A program made the position numbers and the translations under genes. A stretch of DNA of 64,000 nt from Haliscomenobacteraceae bacterium (GTDB lineage: Bacteria; Bacteroidota; Bacteroidia; Chitinophagales; Saprospiraceae). Position 1 is the first letter of the stretch. Each line of letters starts with the position of its first letter. Shown one piece after another: positions 17,942 to 26,982 of this stretch. The notes under the pieces were generated by a model that was given only the letters and a program-made list of their open reading frames with translations, was not told the origin of the DNA and did not search any database. The stretch spans positions 50,616-114,615 of the forward strand of contig CANMVX010000008.1 in NCBI GenBank assembly GCA_947501115.1. Reading direction: 5' to 3'.

Positions 17942-20349
17942 AAAGGTAAGCCAAGGCCAAAATTAAGATTAACATTCTTCCATTTTAGATCTTCTTTTTT
18001 TGCCCAATAACTGCCGTCTATGCCACTATAAGGATACCTAAGAGGGATTCCTAAATCAAGGCGGAACATAAAATACGTAAAATCTATTCTTACTCCAGCA
18101 CCGGGACTTAAGGCTATTTGCCTGTAAAACGCATCACTTTGACCTTTCGGATTGAATGGTTCGGTATTAAGGTTCTTTTTCCATTGAAAGTTAGATCCAG
18201 GTCTTGATTCATCTTTTTTCAAGGTCCAAACATTACCGCCGTCAAGGAATAGTGCCCCTTGAACTCGCCAAAATGCTTTGAATCTCCATTCTAAGTTAAA
18301 TTCTATTTTCAAGTCACCCGTTTGAAAAAATACCAAGCGGTTGCTCTCAGTGAGTGAAAAAGAATCGATATACCCGCCGGGACCTAATCCTCGGGCAGCC
18401 CAGCCTCTTATGCTATTGGGGCCTCCTACATAAAATTGTTTTATATAAGGAACCGTAGCAGTATATCCAAACGGTAAAGCCAATCCTGTATTTATTCTGG
18501 CTGCAAAAGTATTGTTGTTTGGCGAATTATAATAAAATCTGAAATCTACTTCTGATTTAACAAATTGAGAAAAAAGCGTAGAGAAAATTTTAAATGGATT
18601 TTCAGTCCCTGAAATTTCATCGACAGCTTTGTTAAGCAGCCAAAGTTCTCCCCCTGCTGTTTCAAAATTAATATTGAATTGATTTGAAATTCCTCTTATA
18701 TTTTGAGCTTTTTGGTTGGTAAAATTAATATCCCTCAATAAAATACTGGCAAATAGTTGTTTAGAGAAACTATTTGCCAAAAAGGGATTGGTTTCAATTA
18801 TTTTTTGACCTTGAGTAAAAAAATAAGGTCGTATATAGTCAAATGCGGCATGATTTACAGATAATCGTTTGTTTTGTCCCAGATTCAACTCCACGCCATA
18901 AGCAAGATTCGCCAGTTGATAGCGATAAAAATCTAATAATAAAACATAACCCGCACTGGCGGTTAATTTTGCTGTGGAATATTCTTCAAAACTCCTCCAG
19001 AATTCAGTATTTCCGGAACTAAAATATTTCATTAAACGCCAGGTTCCCAAATAATCACTAAATCTGGGAATAGATATAGTATTTTGAGCTCTCAGGTCTA
19101 TGGTATTCCAAAATTTACTTCTTGGCTCTGGATTAAATTCTACACCAGCTGATAAATTAAACAAACTATTTTCTGCACCACGAAGTAGATTTCTGTGTCT
19201 TATAGATGGACTCATTGACAAGCCTATGAGATTACCAGCCCCGGCCGCATTACTTCTGTTGGTATAATTTAACTCCACATCAAATCCAATTTCAATTTTC
19301 GGCGCACTGGATAGTTCTATTTCAATGTCAACCATTGCTTCTCCCTGATTGATGACAGGTTTTATGCGAATAAATTTGAAAACACCTAAACTGGATAATA
19401 AGCGTAAACTTTCAGTGTAATCCTCTTCTTTATATTTTGTGCCAGGCCTGAATCTTATAGACTTTATTAACTGTTTAGGTTTTACCTGCCATTCTTCGTC
19501 ATAACTGTTCAATTGAATACCGAACAAAGTGGTATCAATTACATTTTTTAATGAGTCATTTATGCCTGCATTTATATTAACCCTGCAATATCGAATGGTA
19601 TATGAAATATGATTACTATCATTTAATGGAAATGATATATTTTGATAAAGTTTGGTTTTGTAGGGTATGGCTGATGTATCAACTTCTAATTCTTCAAAAA
19701 CATTCTGCGAAAAATTTAAATACCCCTCATTCCTCAAATGCTTAATAATTCTCTCTTTTTCAAGGTTATACAAACCGTATTCAAAAGGCATATTTTTTCC
19801 TAACAAGGTTTTACCACTGATATTAATTAATTCCTGTTCCATTTTTTTGTCGGGACTGGTAAAAATAATCGTATCAATGTTATATCTGTTTCCTGGTTGT
19901 ATGTTGTAGGTAATGTCTCCTTTCAAGTCTTTTAAAGTATCCATTTCAAAAGTAACTTTCGCATCTAAGTATCCTTTTGACTGGAGATAATTTTTAGCGT
20001 TAATCGAATTTGTCTCCATTTGATTATACTTAATAATCGCTGGTTCTTCACCCATAACCTTTCGTTGCCATTTATCGAATTTTGTAGTATCGTTTGCTTG
20101 ACTGGCCCTATAGTAGAACCAAATTCTGGGGATGAATAAAAATTTTTTATTAATAGCAGGTTTTAAATTGGTTTTTAAAACATAAGTTAAATTACTTTTA
20201 TCTTCGATAAATTGATTTTTTGGCCATTCAATATTATTTTTTCTAAGTAAATAGGTATTATTATTTCTATATGTTGTAGTGGAACACCCCATTAACCATA
20301 ATAAAGGAATAACGTATATAACTTTAAATAATCCTTTTAACTTTGTCAT
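17938..20349 (-). CDS. TamA/BamA-like outer-membrane beta-barrel lipoprotein
   Basis: About 803 residues from ATG 20349. The signal ends in LWLMGC, so Cys22 is likely lipidated. Residues about 90-370 hold POTRA-like repeats (SINAKNYLQSKGYLDAKVTF and similar). The C-terminal half is a surface-antigen D15 barrel with the GGPNSIRGWAARGLGPGG motif (the conserved RGW/RGF loop that lies inside the barrel). BamA/TamA proteins insert or export outer-membrane proteins. BamA itself is not usually a lipoprotein, so this is a paralogue. An alternative ATG at 20376 adds nine residues. The start abuts the methyltransferase start exactly and its stop codon overlaps the stop of the previous gene. Confidence 0.87.
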   Translation of the reverse strand: MTKLKGLFKVIYVIPLLWLMGCSTTTYRNNNTYLLRKNNIEWPKNQFIEDKSNLTYVLKTNLKPAINKKFLFIPRIWFYYRASQANDTTKFDKWQRKVMGEEPAIIKYNQMETNSINAKNYLQSKGYLDAKVTFEMDTLKDLKGDITYNIQPGNRYNIDTIIFTSPDKKMEQELINISGKTLLGKNMPFEYGLYNLEKERIIKHLRNEGYLNFSQNVFEELEVDTSAIPYKTKLYQNISFPLNDSNHISYTIRYCRVNINAGINDSLKNVIDTTLFGIQLNSYDEEWQVKPKQLIKSIRFRPGTKYKEEDYTESLRLLSSLGVFKFIRIKPVINQGEAMVDIEIELSSAPKIEIGFDVELNYTNRSNAAGAGNLIGLSMSPSIRHRNLLRGAENSLFNLSAGVEFNPEPRSKFWNTIDLRAQNTISIPRFSDYLGTWRLMKYFSSGNTEFWRSFEEYSTAKLTASAGYVLLLDFYRYQLANLAYGVELNLGQNKRLSVNHAAFDYIRPYFFTQGQKIIETNPFLANSFSKQLFASILLRDINFTNQKAQNIRGISNQFNINFETAGGELWLLNKAVDEISGTENPFKIFSTLFSQFVKSEVDFRFYYNSPNNNTFAARINTGLALPFGYTATVPYIKQFYVGGPNSIRGWAARGLGPGGYIDSFSLTESNRLVFFQTGDLKIEFNLEWRFKAFWRVQGALFLDGGNVWTLKKDESRPGSNFQWKKNLNTEPFNPKGQSDAFYRQIALSPGAGVRIDFTYFMFRLDLGIPLRYPYSGIDGSYWAKKEDLKWKNVNLNFGLGLPF

Positions 20350-21108
20350 ATGCTTTCGAAAAATAAAATTCATCACCTAACGAGTCTGCAAAATAAAAAG
20401 TTCCGGGAACAATTTTGCGAATTCCTCATTGAAGGGGATAAGATTGTTAAAGAGTCCTTGGTTCAAAATAATTTTAGACTGTTAGAAATTCTTGCCGTTG
20501 AGCGCTGGATCGAACAAAATGCCATCCTTTTAAGCAAAAACAAACAAGTTGAGGTAACTATTATTTCTGAAAAAGAACTGGGCAGAATTTCCTCATTGAA
20601 ATCACCCAACCAAGTTATAGCCAGACTCGCTTTTAGTGAGCAAGTCTTTAATCTAGCATTAGCCACTGCGGGACTAACCATTTATCTGGACGGTGTTCAG
20701 GATCCTGGAAATGCAGGTACCATAATAAGAACGGCAGAGTGGTTTGGCGTAAAACAAATCGTTTTTTCACCTGATTCAGTGGATAGATTTAATACAAAAT
20801 TTCTTCAATCTGGTATGGGGTCTATTTTTCGAATAACTTTGCTTCATATTGATTATCAGGAATTTAAAAAATTAACACTCGATTTACCGTGGTGGGGCGC
20901 AAGTCTTTCAGGAAAAAGTATAGATGAATACATTCCTTCATCCCCTGGCGTCCTGGTTATGGGTAGTGAAGGTTCTGGTATCAGACCAGCAGTAGAAAAA
21001 TTATTAGACGAAAAATTGAAAATACCCAAAAATAAAGATGCAGAGACAGAAAGCCTAAATGTATCTGTTGCTACAGGCATTCTTTTAAATAAATTAACCA
21101 GTCGTTAA
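20350..21108 (+). CDS. SpoU/TrmH-family RNA 2'-O-methyltransferase
   Basis: 252 residues. The N-terminal substrate-binding domain (about 1-95) is followed by the SPOUT knot with the three family motifs: DPGNAGTIIRTAEWFG (about 118-133), MGSEGSGIRP (about 196-205) and the SLNVSVATGILL end motif. It methylates ribose in rRNA or tRNA using S-adenosylmethionine; the exact site cannot be read. ATG 20350 directly adjoins the divergent ATG of the outer-membrane gene in a CATATG hexamer, so no separate promoter region exists between them. Confidence 0.92.
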   Translation: MLSKNKIHHLTSLQNKKFREQFCEFLIEGDKIVKESLVQNNFRLLEILAVERWIEQNAILLSKNKQVEVTIISEKELGRISSLKSPNQVIARLAFSEQVFNLALATAGLTIYLDGVQDPGNAGTIIRTAEWFGVKQIVFSPDSVDRFNTKFLQSGMGSIFRITLLHIDYQEFKKLTLDLPWWGASLSGKSIDEYIPSSPGVLVMGSEGSGIRPAVEKLLDEKLKIPKNKDAETESLNVSVATGILLNKLTSR

Positions 21109-21115
21109 AATAAAA

Positions 21116-21658
21116 TTATTGTTCTTTGGCCAAGAACTCATTGTACTTTAACGTTTCATAAAATCCTCCACCAACATATTTTAACTCCGGCATTATCTGT
21201 GCTGGTTGTTTGTAGCCCGGAGAGATAGTTATCCGTTCAAGTTTTTCATTTAAATAAACAAATGAAGGATAACCTAACTGACCATCGAGTAATGCAGCCG
21301 CTAATTCATGATAACCTCTTGATCCTGATACAACAAAATTAAAGGTTTTTCCTTGAAATGTGACTGGGTTCTTTTGTTCTGCATCAAACTTAACACAATA
21401 AAAATTTTCATTCAAATAGGTAGAAACCGCTGGATCTGTGAACGTTGTGGCATCCATACGTTTACACCATCCACACCAATCAGTGTACATATCAATAAAA
21501 ATTTTCTTTGGTTTCTTTTTTTGTAAGGCAACAGCCTCTTCCAGACTGTACCACTTTACGGGTGTTACAGCTTTTGTGTCAGCTGTAGAAAAATTGAAAG
21601 CAAAACTTACTGCAATAAAGGTAAGTAGCGTCGCTATAGCAATCCAACTTTTATTCAT
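21116..21658 (-). CDS. secreted thioredoxin-fold protein (WCGWC)
   Basis: 180 residues. A hydrophobic segment at 5-22 is a signal peptide or anchor. The thioredoxin fold follows with the active site C62-x-x-C65 in DWCGWCKRMD, similar to DUF255/thioredoxin-like_7 proteins. It is probably a periplasmic disulfide reductase. The C-terminus has the GYPSFVYLNEK cis-Pro strand. Its own promoter is seen at 21672-21702. It stands alone, ending 7 bp from the convergent methyltransferase stop. Confidence 0.86.
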   Translation of the reverse strand: MNKSWIAIATLLTFIAVSFAFNFSTADTKAVTPVKWYSLEEAVALQKKKPKKIFIDMYTDWCGWCKRMDATTFTDPAVSTYLNENFYCVKFDAEQKNPVTFQGKTFNFVVSGSRGYHELAAALLDGQLGYPSFVYLNEKLERITISPGYKQPAQIMPELKYVGGGFYETLKYNEFLAKEQ

Positions 21659-21671
21659 ATCTCTTTTTTTT

Positions 21672-21702
21672 CAAAAATAATCTATTTAAGTAATACGTAC
21701 AA
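21672..21702 (-). promoter_or_regulatory. Bacteroidota-type promoter for the thioredoxin-fold gene
   Basis: On the minus strand TTG (21702-21700), 20 bp, and TATTTTTG (21679-21672). The start codon is at 21658, so the leader would be only about 7 bases. The TTG is itself part of a second -7-like box, TACATTTG. Confidence 0.5.
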
Positions 21703-21764
21703 ATGTACTTTCTTATTTTAACTAAATTTAAATTATCTTGTTCGGTTAGAAATATCAATATTTT

Positions 21765-22319
21765 ATGAAAATTATTGTAGCTATTGGAGGGTCGAGCGGG
21801 TCAATTTATGCCAAAATTTTATTAGACCGCTTAAAAGTAATTGTCAATCAGACCGAGGCAATAGGTGTCGTAATGAGTGATAATGCTATATACAACTGGG
21901 AATTAGAGATTGGTCCCTGGTCTAAAGATGAATATCCGTTTACGTTTTATAATAAAATGGATTTTATGGCTCCGTTTGCGTCAGGTTCGGCAAAATATGA
22001 GGTAATGCTTATATGTCCTTGTTCAATGGGTCTTCTCGGGCGCATTGCTGCTGGCATATCGACCGATTTAACTACCAGAGCGGCGGACGTAATTCTGAAA
22101 GAAAGGAGAAAATTAATAGTTGTTACCAGGGAAATGCCACTCAGTTTAATTCATATAAGAAACATGGAAACGGTGACCTTAGCGGGTGGAATTATTTGTC
22201 CTGCAACGCCTTCTTTTTATGGTAAGCCCTCGACCATTGAGGAGGTTGCGGGCACGGTTATCGATAGAGTGTTAGATTTATCAGGCCTTGATTGGAAAAG
22301 TTATAGGTGGGGTGAATAA
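21765..22319 (+). CDS. ubiX: flavin prenyltransferase UbiX
   Basis: 184 residues, normal for UbiX, which attaches dimethylallyl to FMN to make prenylated FMN, the cofactor of UbiD decarboxylases. Visible motifs are the N-terminal IAIGGSSGSIYAK-type nucleotide loop, PCSMGLLGRIAAGISTDL and the VTREMPLSLIHIRNM signature. It lies alone between a divergent thioredoxin gene and an FKBP gene; no ubiD is in the window. Bacteroidota use it in menaquinone or aromatic acid metabolism. Confidence 0.94.
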   Translation: MKIIVAIGGSSGSIYAKILLDRLKVIVNQTEAIGVVMSDNAIYNWELEIGPWSKDEYPFTFYNKMDFMAPFASGSAKYEVMLICPCSMGLLGRIAAGISTDLTTRAADVILKERRKLIVVTREMPLSLIHIRNMETVTLAGGIICPATPSFYGKPSTIEEVAGTVIDRVLDLSGLDWKSYRWGE

Positions 22320-22359
22320 TATTTTATTTAAAAAAAGTGGTTTTTCTCATTAATACATT

Positions 22360-22367
22360 TAATTTTG
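22360..22367 (+). promoter_or_regulatory. -7 promoter element for the FKBP gene
   Basis: TAATTTTG fits TAnnTTTG. It covers an alternative TTG start at 22365, which argues that translation begins at ATG 22401. Confidence 0.55.
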
Positions 22368-22400
22368 CCGTCAATTTATTCACCGCTAAATTTTTCCTGC

Positions 22401-23072
22401 ATGTATAAAAATATTTTAAGGACTGCAATAATGTCCACTATCATTTTAATAACTGCCTCATGTAAGGCGCAAAATTCTGATGCAAAAATGGATTCAGTAA
22501 GTTACAGTGTTGGTGTGCTTATGGCACAAAGCCTAAAACAACAAAATTTTGAAGATTTAAATCCAGAAATTATCGCTCAAGCAATTAGCGATGTACTGAA
22601 AGGTAAAGAGCCTAAATATTCAGTGGAAGAATGTAATAAAATGGTTCAGGATTATATGCAGAAAAGTCAATCAAGTAAATATCAGGCTAACGTATCAGAA
22701 GGTGAAAAATTCCTTGCTGAAAACGGAAAAAAACCTGGTGTAATAACCACAGTAAGTGGTTTGCAATATGAAATTTTGAAACCAGGAGATGGCGCAAAAC
22801 CTACTCCTTCTAATCAGGTTACCGTTCATTACGTCGGTACTTTATTGAATGGTAAGGAATTTGATAGTTCAGTAAGAAGAGGAGAGCCAGCTACTTTTGG
22901 TGTCACCCAAGTGATTCAAGGTTGGGTAGAAGGCTTACAGCTTATGCCTTTAGGTTCAAAGTACAAATTCTATATTCCAGCTAATCTCGCTTATGGTGAA
23001 AGAGGTGCAGGAGGTGATATTCCACCTTTCGCAACCTTAATTTTTGAAGTTGAGCTAATTAAAATATTGTAA
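22401..23072 (+). CDS. FKBP-type peptidyl-prolyl isomerase lipoprotein
   Basis: 223 residues from ATG 22401. The signal ends in a lipobox (LITASC), placing the lipidated Cys at about residue 21. A helical FKBP_N dimerisation region (about 30-110) precedes the FKBP domain (about 125-223) with TVHYVGTLLNGKEFDSS, the VIQGWVEGLQLMPLG active-site strand and the PANLAYGERGAG motif. It catalyses proline isomerisation of proteins in the periplasm, anchored to a membrane. Active-site aromatic residues (Y, F, D, W, Y) are kept. trmD starts 15 bp downstream. Confidence 0.93.
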   Translation: MYKNILRTAIMSTIILITASCKAQNSDAKMDSVSYSVGVLMAQSLKQQNFEDLNPEIIAQAISDVLKGKEPKYSVEECNKMVQDYMQKSQSSKYQANVSEGEKFLAENGKKPGVITTVSGLQYEILKPGDGAKPTPSNQVTVHYVGTLLNGKEFDSSVRRGEPATFGVTQVIQGWVEGLQLMPLGSKYKFYIPANLAYGERGAGGDIPPFATLIFEVELIKIL

Positions 23073-23087
23073 ATATTGTCGTATGCT

Positions 23088-23777
23088 ATGAATATTGATA
23101 TCATAACCCTTTTACCTGGCTTGTTAGAAAGTCCTTTCAATCATTCTATCTTAAAAAGAGCCAAAGACAAAGGGTTGCTTCATATCGAAATTCATGATTT
23201 ACGAGATTATGGTATTGGTAATAGTCTTCAATTAGATGATTATCAATTTGGTGGGGGTGCTGGCATGGTTTTAATGCCAGAACCCCTTTTCAATTGTATC
23301 TCCAAGTTGAAAGAAAATAAACATTTTGATGAAATCATCTTTTTGACACCAGACGGAGATAGATTATCGCAAAAAATAGTGAATACTTTTTCCCTTAAAA
23401 ATAATTTACTGCTCATTTGTGGACATTATAAAGGGATTGATGAAAGGATTCGCGAAATGTTTGTTACTCGCGAAATTTCTATTGGTGATTATGTTCTATC
23501 GGGTGGAGAATTAGCAGCAGCTGTTTTGGTTGATGCCATCGGACGATTAATACCCGGTGTGCTAAACGACGAAACGTCTGCTTTAACCGATTCTTTTCAA
23601 GATGATTTACTTGCACCTCCGGTGTACACAAGACCTGCTGATTTCATGGGAATGAAAGTTCCGGAGGTTCTTTTATCTGGCCATTTTAAGAATATTGAGG
23701 ATTGGAGGCAAGAACAGGCCTACCAAAGAACAAAAACCCGACGACCTGATCTTCTTTTTGATGACGATGAACTTTAA
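23088..23777 (+). CDS. trmD: tRNA (guanine-N1)-methyltransferase TrmD
   Basis: 229 residues from ATG 23088 (the frame reaches TTG 23076, but [11 protein letters not shown] is the standard TrmD beginning). It methylates G37 of tRNAs reading CNN and some other codons. The knot motifs are clear: [18 protein letters not shown] and [12 protein letters not shown]. The C-terminal helical domain ([18 protein letters not shown]) is complete. Bacterial trmD is often near rplS/rimM; neither is present here. It follows FKBP by 15 bp. Confidence 0.97.
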   Translation: MNIDIITLLPGLLESPFNHSILKRAKDKGLLHIEIHDLRDYGIGNSLQLDDYQFGGGAGMVLMPEPLFNCISKLKENKHFDEIIFLTPDGDRLSQKIVNTFSLKNNLLLICGHYKGIDERIREMFVTREISIGDYVLSGGELAAAVLVDAIGRLIPGVLNDETSALTDSFQDDLLAPPVYTRPADFMGMKVPEVLLSGHFKNIEDWRQEQAYQRTKTRRPDLLFDDDEL

Positions 23778-23778
23778 T

Positions 23779-23799
23779 CCTGTTTTTCAGGTTATTTTT
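23779..23799 (+). terminator. weak intrinsic terminator after trmD
   Basis: A short stem CCTG/CAGG with a TTTTT loop is followed by an AT-rich tract with several Ts. It is small, so termination may be partial. Confidence 0.35.
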
Positions 23800-23825
23800 A
23801 ATTAATTTCTAAACAAAGACATTAA

Positions 23826-24665
23826 ATGATACTTCTCGCCTCCTTCATAATGCCCGATTTTTCTAATCCCGCCGTTTGGATTAGCTTGTTGACGCTTACC
23901 TTTCTCGAAATTGTTCTTGGTATTGATAATATTATTTTCATAACTATTGCCTCCAATAGATTGTCCATCGAAGAACAGCCTAAAGCCAGATTAATAGGCA
24001 TGTTACTTGCTATGGTTTTTAGAATTATTCTGTTGTTTGGTATATCGACTATAATTGCTATGCAGGAACCACTATTTTCTGTTAATCTTTGGTGGTTTAA
24101 TGGTGGTTTTAGTGGGCAAGCACTTATTCTGGCGTTGGGTGGTGTCTTCTTATTATACAAAGCCACAAATGAAATTCACCACAAATTAGATGGTGAAAAT
24201 AGTCACGATAATCCTGAAAAAAAGCCTAAAGTAAGCACGATGCAGCAGGTTATTACCCAGATTGCTTTGATTAACGTTGTTTTTTCATTTGACTCTATTT
24301 TAACTGCCGTGGGACTTACCGATAATTTGATTATCATGATATTTTCGGTGATAACTTCCGTAGGTATTATGCTTGTCTTTGCTGGGCCAGTCAGTAAATT
24401 TGTAAATGAACATCCTTCTATTCAAATTCTGGGATTATCTTTTCTTATTTTAATTGGATTCATGTTAATGACAGAGGCCGCCCACTTAGCCCATCTTAAA
24501 GTATTTGATGCTGAAATAGGTACTATTCCTAAAGGCTATTTATATTTTGCGATTTTCTTCTCTTTAGTAGTTGAATTTCTGAACATGAGAATTAAAAAGA
24601 AGCAAAAGCCTATTCAGTTACATGGATTAGGGGAGGAGGCCAAAAAGGAAGGCTTGATTGATTAA
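23826..24665 (+). CDS. TerC-family integral membrane protein
   Basis: 279 residues with eight or nine membrane segments. TerC motifs are present: LEIVLGIDNIIFITI with its conserved acidic residues (about 28-40) and FSFDSILTAVGL (about 155-167). The family covers tellurium-resistance and metal (Mn) efflux proteins such as Alx/MntX relatives. Here there are no ter genes, so manganese export or metalation of secreted proteins is the likelier role. The loop between helices is charged (HKLDGENSHDNPEKKP). The DoxX gene begins 18 bp after it. Confidence 0.9.
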   Translation: MILLASFIMPDFSNPAVWISLLTLTFLEIVLGIDNIIFITIASNRLSIEEQPKARLIGMLLAMVFRIILLFGISTIIAMQEPLFSVNLWWFNGGFSGQALILALGGVFLLYKATNEIHHKLDGENSHDNPEKKPKVSTMQQVITQIALINVVFSFDSILTAVGLTDNLIIMIFSVITSVGIMLVFAGPVSKFVNEHPSIQILGLSFLILIGFMLMTEAAHLAHLKVFDAEIGTIPKGYLYFAIFFSLVVEFLNMRIKKKQKPIQLHGLGEEAKKEGLID

Positions 24666-24683
24666 TTATAAATTTTATTTAGT

Positions 24684-25082
24684 ATGACACAGGAAAAAAA
24701 GACTGATTTAGCCTTGCTTTTATTAAGACTTTATGTTGGTTTTGCTATGTTTTATGGCCACGGATTAAGGAAATTTAATAAATTATTCGGGGATGAAGAG
24801 ATTACCTTTGCTGACCCATTCGGCTTGGGACCAGTGCCTTCCTTGGCTTTAGCTGTTTTTGCAGAGGTGTTTTGTTCTATTTTGATAATGTTGGGGTTAT
24901 TTACCAGATTATCTACCATCCCTCTAATAATAACCATGCTAGTTGCCTGGTTAATGGTTCATATTTCAGATCCTTTTGGCGACCAGGAATTGCCAGTTTT
25001 TTATCTGGTTAGTTATGTAGTTTTATTCTTACAAGGTGCAGGTTGGTACTCAATAGATTCATTAATGAACAGAAAGCAGTAA
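24684..25082 (+). CDS. DoxX-family membrane protein
   Basis: 132 residues with four membrane helices, the standard DoxX size. Pattern: LLLRLYVGFAMFYGHGLRK near the start, then FAEVFCSILIMLGLFTRLS. Members are linked to quinol oxidation or redox homeostasis; the role is unproven here. The gene lies 18 bp after the TerC gene and 2 bp before apbE, so co-transcription with apbE is likely. Confidence 0.85.
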   Translation: MTQEKKTDLALLLLRLYVGFAMFYGHGLRKFNKLFGDEEITFADPFGLGPVPSLALAVFAEVFCSILIMLGLFTRLSTIPLIITMLVAWLMVHISDPFGDQELPVFYLVSYVVLFLQGAGWYSIDSLMNRKQ

Positions 25083-25084
25083 AA

Positions 25085-26155
25085 ATGTATTCATTTACAA
25101 GTAAGTATAGCTTTATATTTTATTTATCGGTTTTACTTTCGTTGACTTTCTCCTGTTCAAAGGAAATAGAAACCATCGATAAATATCAGGTAATTGAGGG
25201 TAAAACGATGGGTACGTATTATAGAGTTACCTATAAGGATTCATTGAATAGGGATTTTTTCAACGAGGTAGATTCTATTTTAATTGCCATTAATGATGAC
25301 GTTTCAACGTATATTCCGTCCTCGACTATATCTCGTTTTAATCAATCAGAAAGAACTTACTCCGTACCAGTTTCCGCGACTCACTTTATTGAGAATTTCA
25401 AGTATGCACAATTGGTAGCTAATCTATCCACGCAAATGTTTGATCCTACCGTTGGTCCATTAATTAATTATTGGGGTTTTGGCTATACAGGTAGAAAACC
25501 TGTGACGAAAGTAGATAGCGCAAAAGTTGATTCCCTGTTGAAATTTGTCGGTTTAAAAAATATTGAATGGGTTGAAAAAAATGACTCTGTTCTTTTCACG
25601 AAAAAATTTCCAGGGGTAGAGCTTGATTTCGGCGGTATTGCTCAGGGATATGCTATAGATGTGCTTGCTGCTTTCCTTGATAAAAAAGGAGTCAAAAATT
25701 ATTTAGTAGATTTAGGTGGAGAGTTCTCAGCAAAAAATAAAAATGCAAAGGAAGCTTTTTGGCAGGTGGGAATTAATATTCCTAAAGAAGATGCCGAAGT
25801 AAATGCTATTCAAACTATTTTTTCATTAGTAAATGAAACCATTTCAACATCAGGTAATTATCGAAATTTCCACGAGGTGAATGGGGTAAAATATAGCCAT
25901 ACTTTAAATCCTTACACTGGATTTCCTGAAAAGAATACGCTCTTAAGCGTTTCTGTCTTTGGTCCGAAATGTACTATGGCGGATGGACTTGCTACCGCTT
26001 GTATGGCCATGGGATTTGATAAAGCACAACTTTTATTGGAGTATTTACCAGATTATGAAGGTTACTTTATTTATAGCAAACCTGATGGCCAGATTGGTAC
26101 TCATTATACCAGTGCCTTAAAGGCTGGAATAGACAAACTAAAAACAGTTAAATGA
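25085..26155 (+). CDS. apbE: ApbE-type FMN transferase lipoprotein
   Basis: 356 residues from ATG 25085. The lipobox LTFSC puts the lipidated Cys at residue 21. The ApbE fold follows with GKTMGTYYRVTY, the ELDFGGIAQGYAIDVL motif, ISTSGNYRNF and the Mg/FAD-binding DGLATACMAMG segment. ApbE moves FMN from FAD to threonines of NqrB/NqrC/RnfG proteins outside the inner membrane. A longer start (25043) would overlap doxX and lack sense. Its last base pair is shared with the exonuclease start (ATGA overlap). Confidence 0.94.
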   Translation: MYSFTSKYSFIFYLSVLLSLTFSCSKEIETIDKYQVIEGKTMGTYYRVTYKDSLNRDFFNEVDSILIAINDDVSTYIPSSTISRFNQSERTYSVPVSATHFIENFKYAQLVANLSTQMFDPTVGPLINYWGFGYTGRKPVTKVDSAKVDSLLKFVGLKNIEWVEKNDSVLFTKKFPGVELDFGGIAQGYAIDVLAAFLDKKGVKNYLVDLGGEFSAKNKNAKEAFWQVGINIPKEDAEVNAIQTIFSLVNETISTSGNYRNFHEVNGVKYSHTLNPYTGFPEKNTLLSVSVFGPKCTMADGLATACMAMGFDKAQLLLEYLPDYEGYFIYSKPDGQIGTHYTSALKAGIDKLKTVK

Positions 26156-26982
26156 CGGTTACACTAGATAAGGATTTATGTTTTTTTGATATCGAAAGTA
26201 CAGGATTAAATGTATTAAGAGACAGAATTTTGCAGCTTGCCATTATAAAGTATCCTAAAAACAATAAGCCTGTCGAGGAATTATCTTTATTAATAAATCC
26301 TGGTGTGCCTATTTCAGAAGAAGCCTTTCAAGTACATGGAATATCTGCTAAAGACCTCGCAAACAAGCCTGTTTTTTCTCAGGTTGCTGACAAAATTAAT
26401 AAATTTATAGGGGAGGCTGACTTAGCTGGGTATAATTCCAACAGATTTGATATTCCTATGTTAATCGAGGAATTTGCCAGAGTAGGCATCGATTTTGATA
26501 TGTCCAGAAGAAGGACCATTGATGTTCAGCGGATTTTTTATAAAATGGAACCAAGGACCTTAAAGGCTGCCTTGCGTTTTTATTGCCAAATGGATCTCGT
26601 TGATGCCCACGATGCTTTATCGGATGTTCGCGCCACTATATCTGTATTTGAGGGTCAATTGGCTAAGTATGTCGGTAAGGAAGTGGAAAATGAAGACGGT
26701 GTGGTAGGCCCTTCGCCCATAACTGCAGATATTCAACAGTTGCATGATTTTACCAACGATTTACGCTTTGTTGACGCTACACAAAAACTTAGGGTAGAAA
26801 AAGATGGTACTGTTGTTTTTAACTTCGGTAAATATGAAGGTAAACCAGCTGGTGAAGTATTATATAATGATAGAAATTACTATAATTGGATCATCACGAA
26901 AGAGTTTTCATCCCAGGTAAAACAAGCTGTAAAAAGTTTATTAAAAGATTATGCTAATAAAATGGATAAGAATAATCGCTAA
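26152..26982 (+). CDS. DnaQ-like 3'-5' exonuclease (DEDDh)
   Basis: 276 residues. The exonuclease domain covers about 8-175. All DEDDh residues are seen: D13 and E15 in FFDIESTG, an Asp in GYNSNRFDIPML, and His and Asp in HDALSDVRAT. The C-terminal part (about 215-270) has the FNFGKYEGKPAGEVLYND pattern that ends many Bacteroidota exonucleases. It acts on DNA or RNA, either in proofreading or repair; being a lone gene, it is not obviously the polymerase III epsilon subunit. Start ATG overlaps the apbE stop (ATGA). Confidence 0.92.
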   Translation: MTVTLDKDLCFFDIESTGLNVLRDRILQLAIIKYPKNNKPVEELSLLINPGVPISEEAFQVHGISAKDLANKPVFSQVADKINKFIGEADLAGYNSNRFDIPMLIEEFARVGIDFDMSRRRTIDVQRIFYKMEPRTLKAALRFYCQMDLVDAHDALSDVRATISVFEGQLAKYVGKEVENEDGVVGPSPITADIQQLHDFTNDLRFVDATQKLRVEKDGTVVFNFGKYEGKPAGEVLYNDRNYYNWIITKEFSSQVKQAVKSLLKDYANKMDKNNR

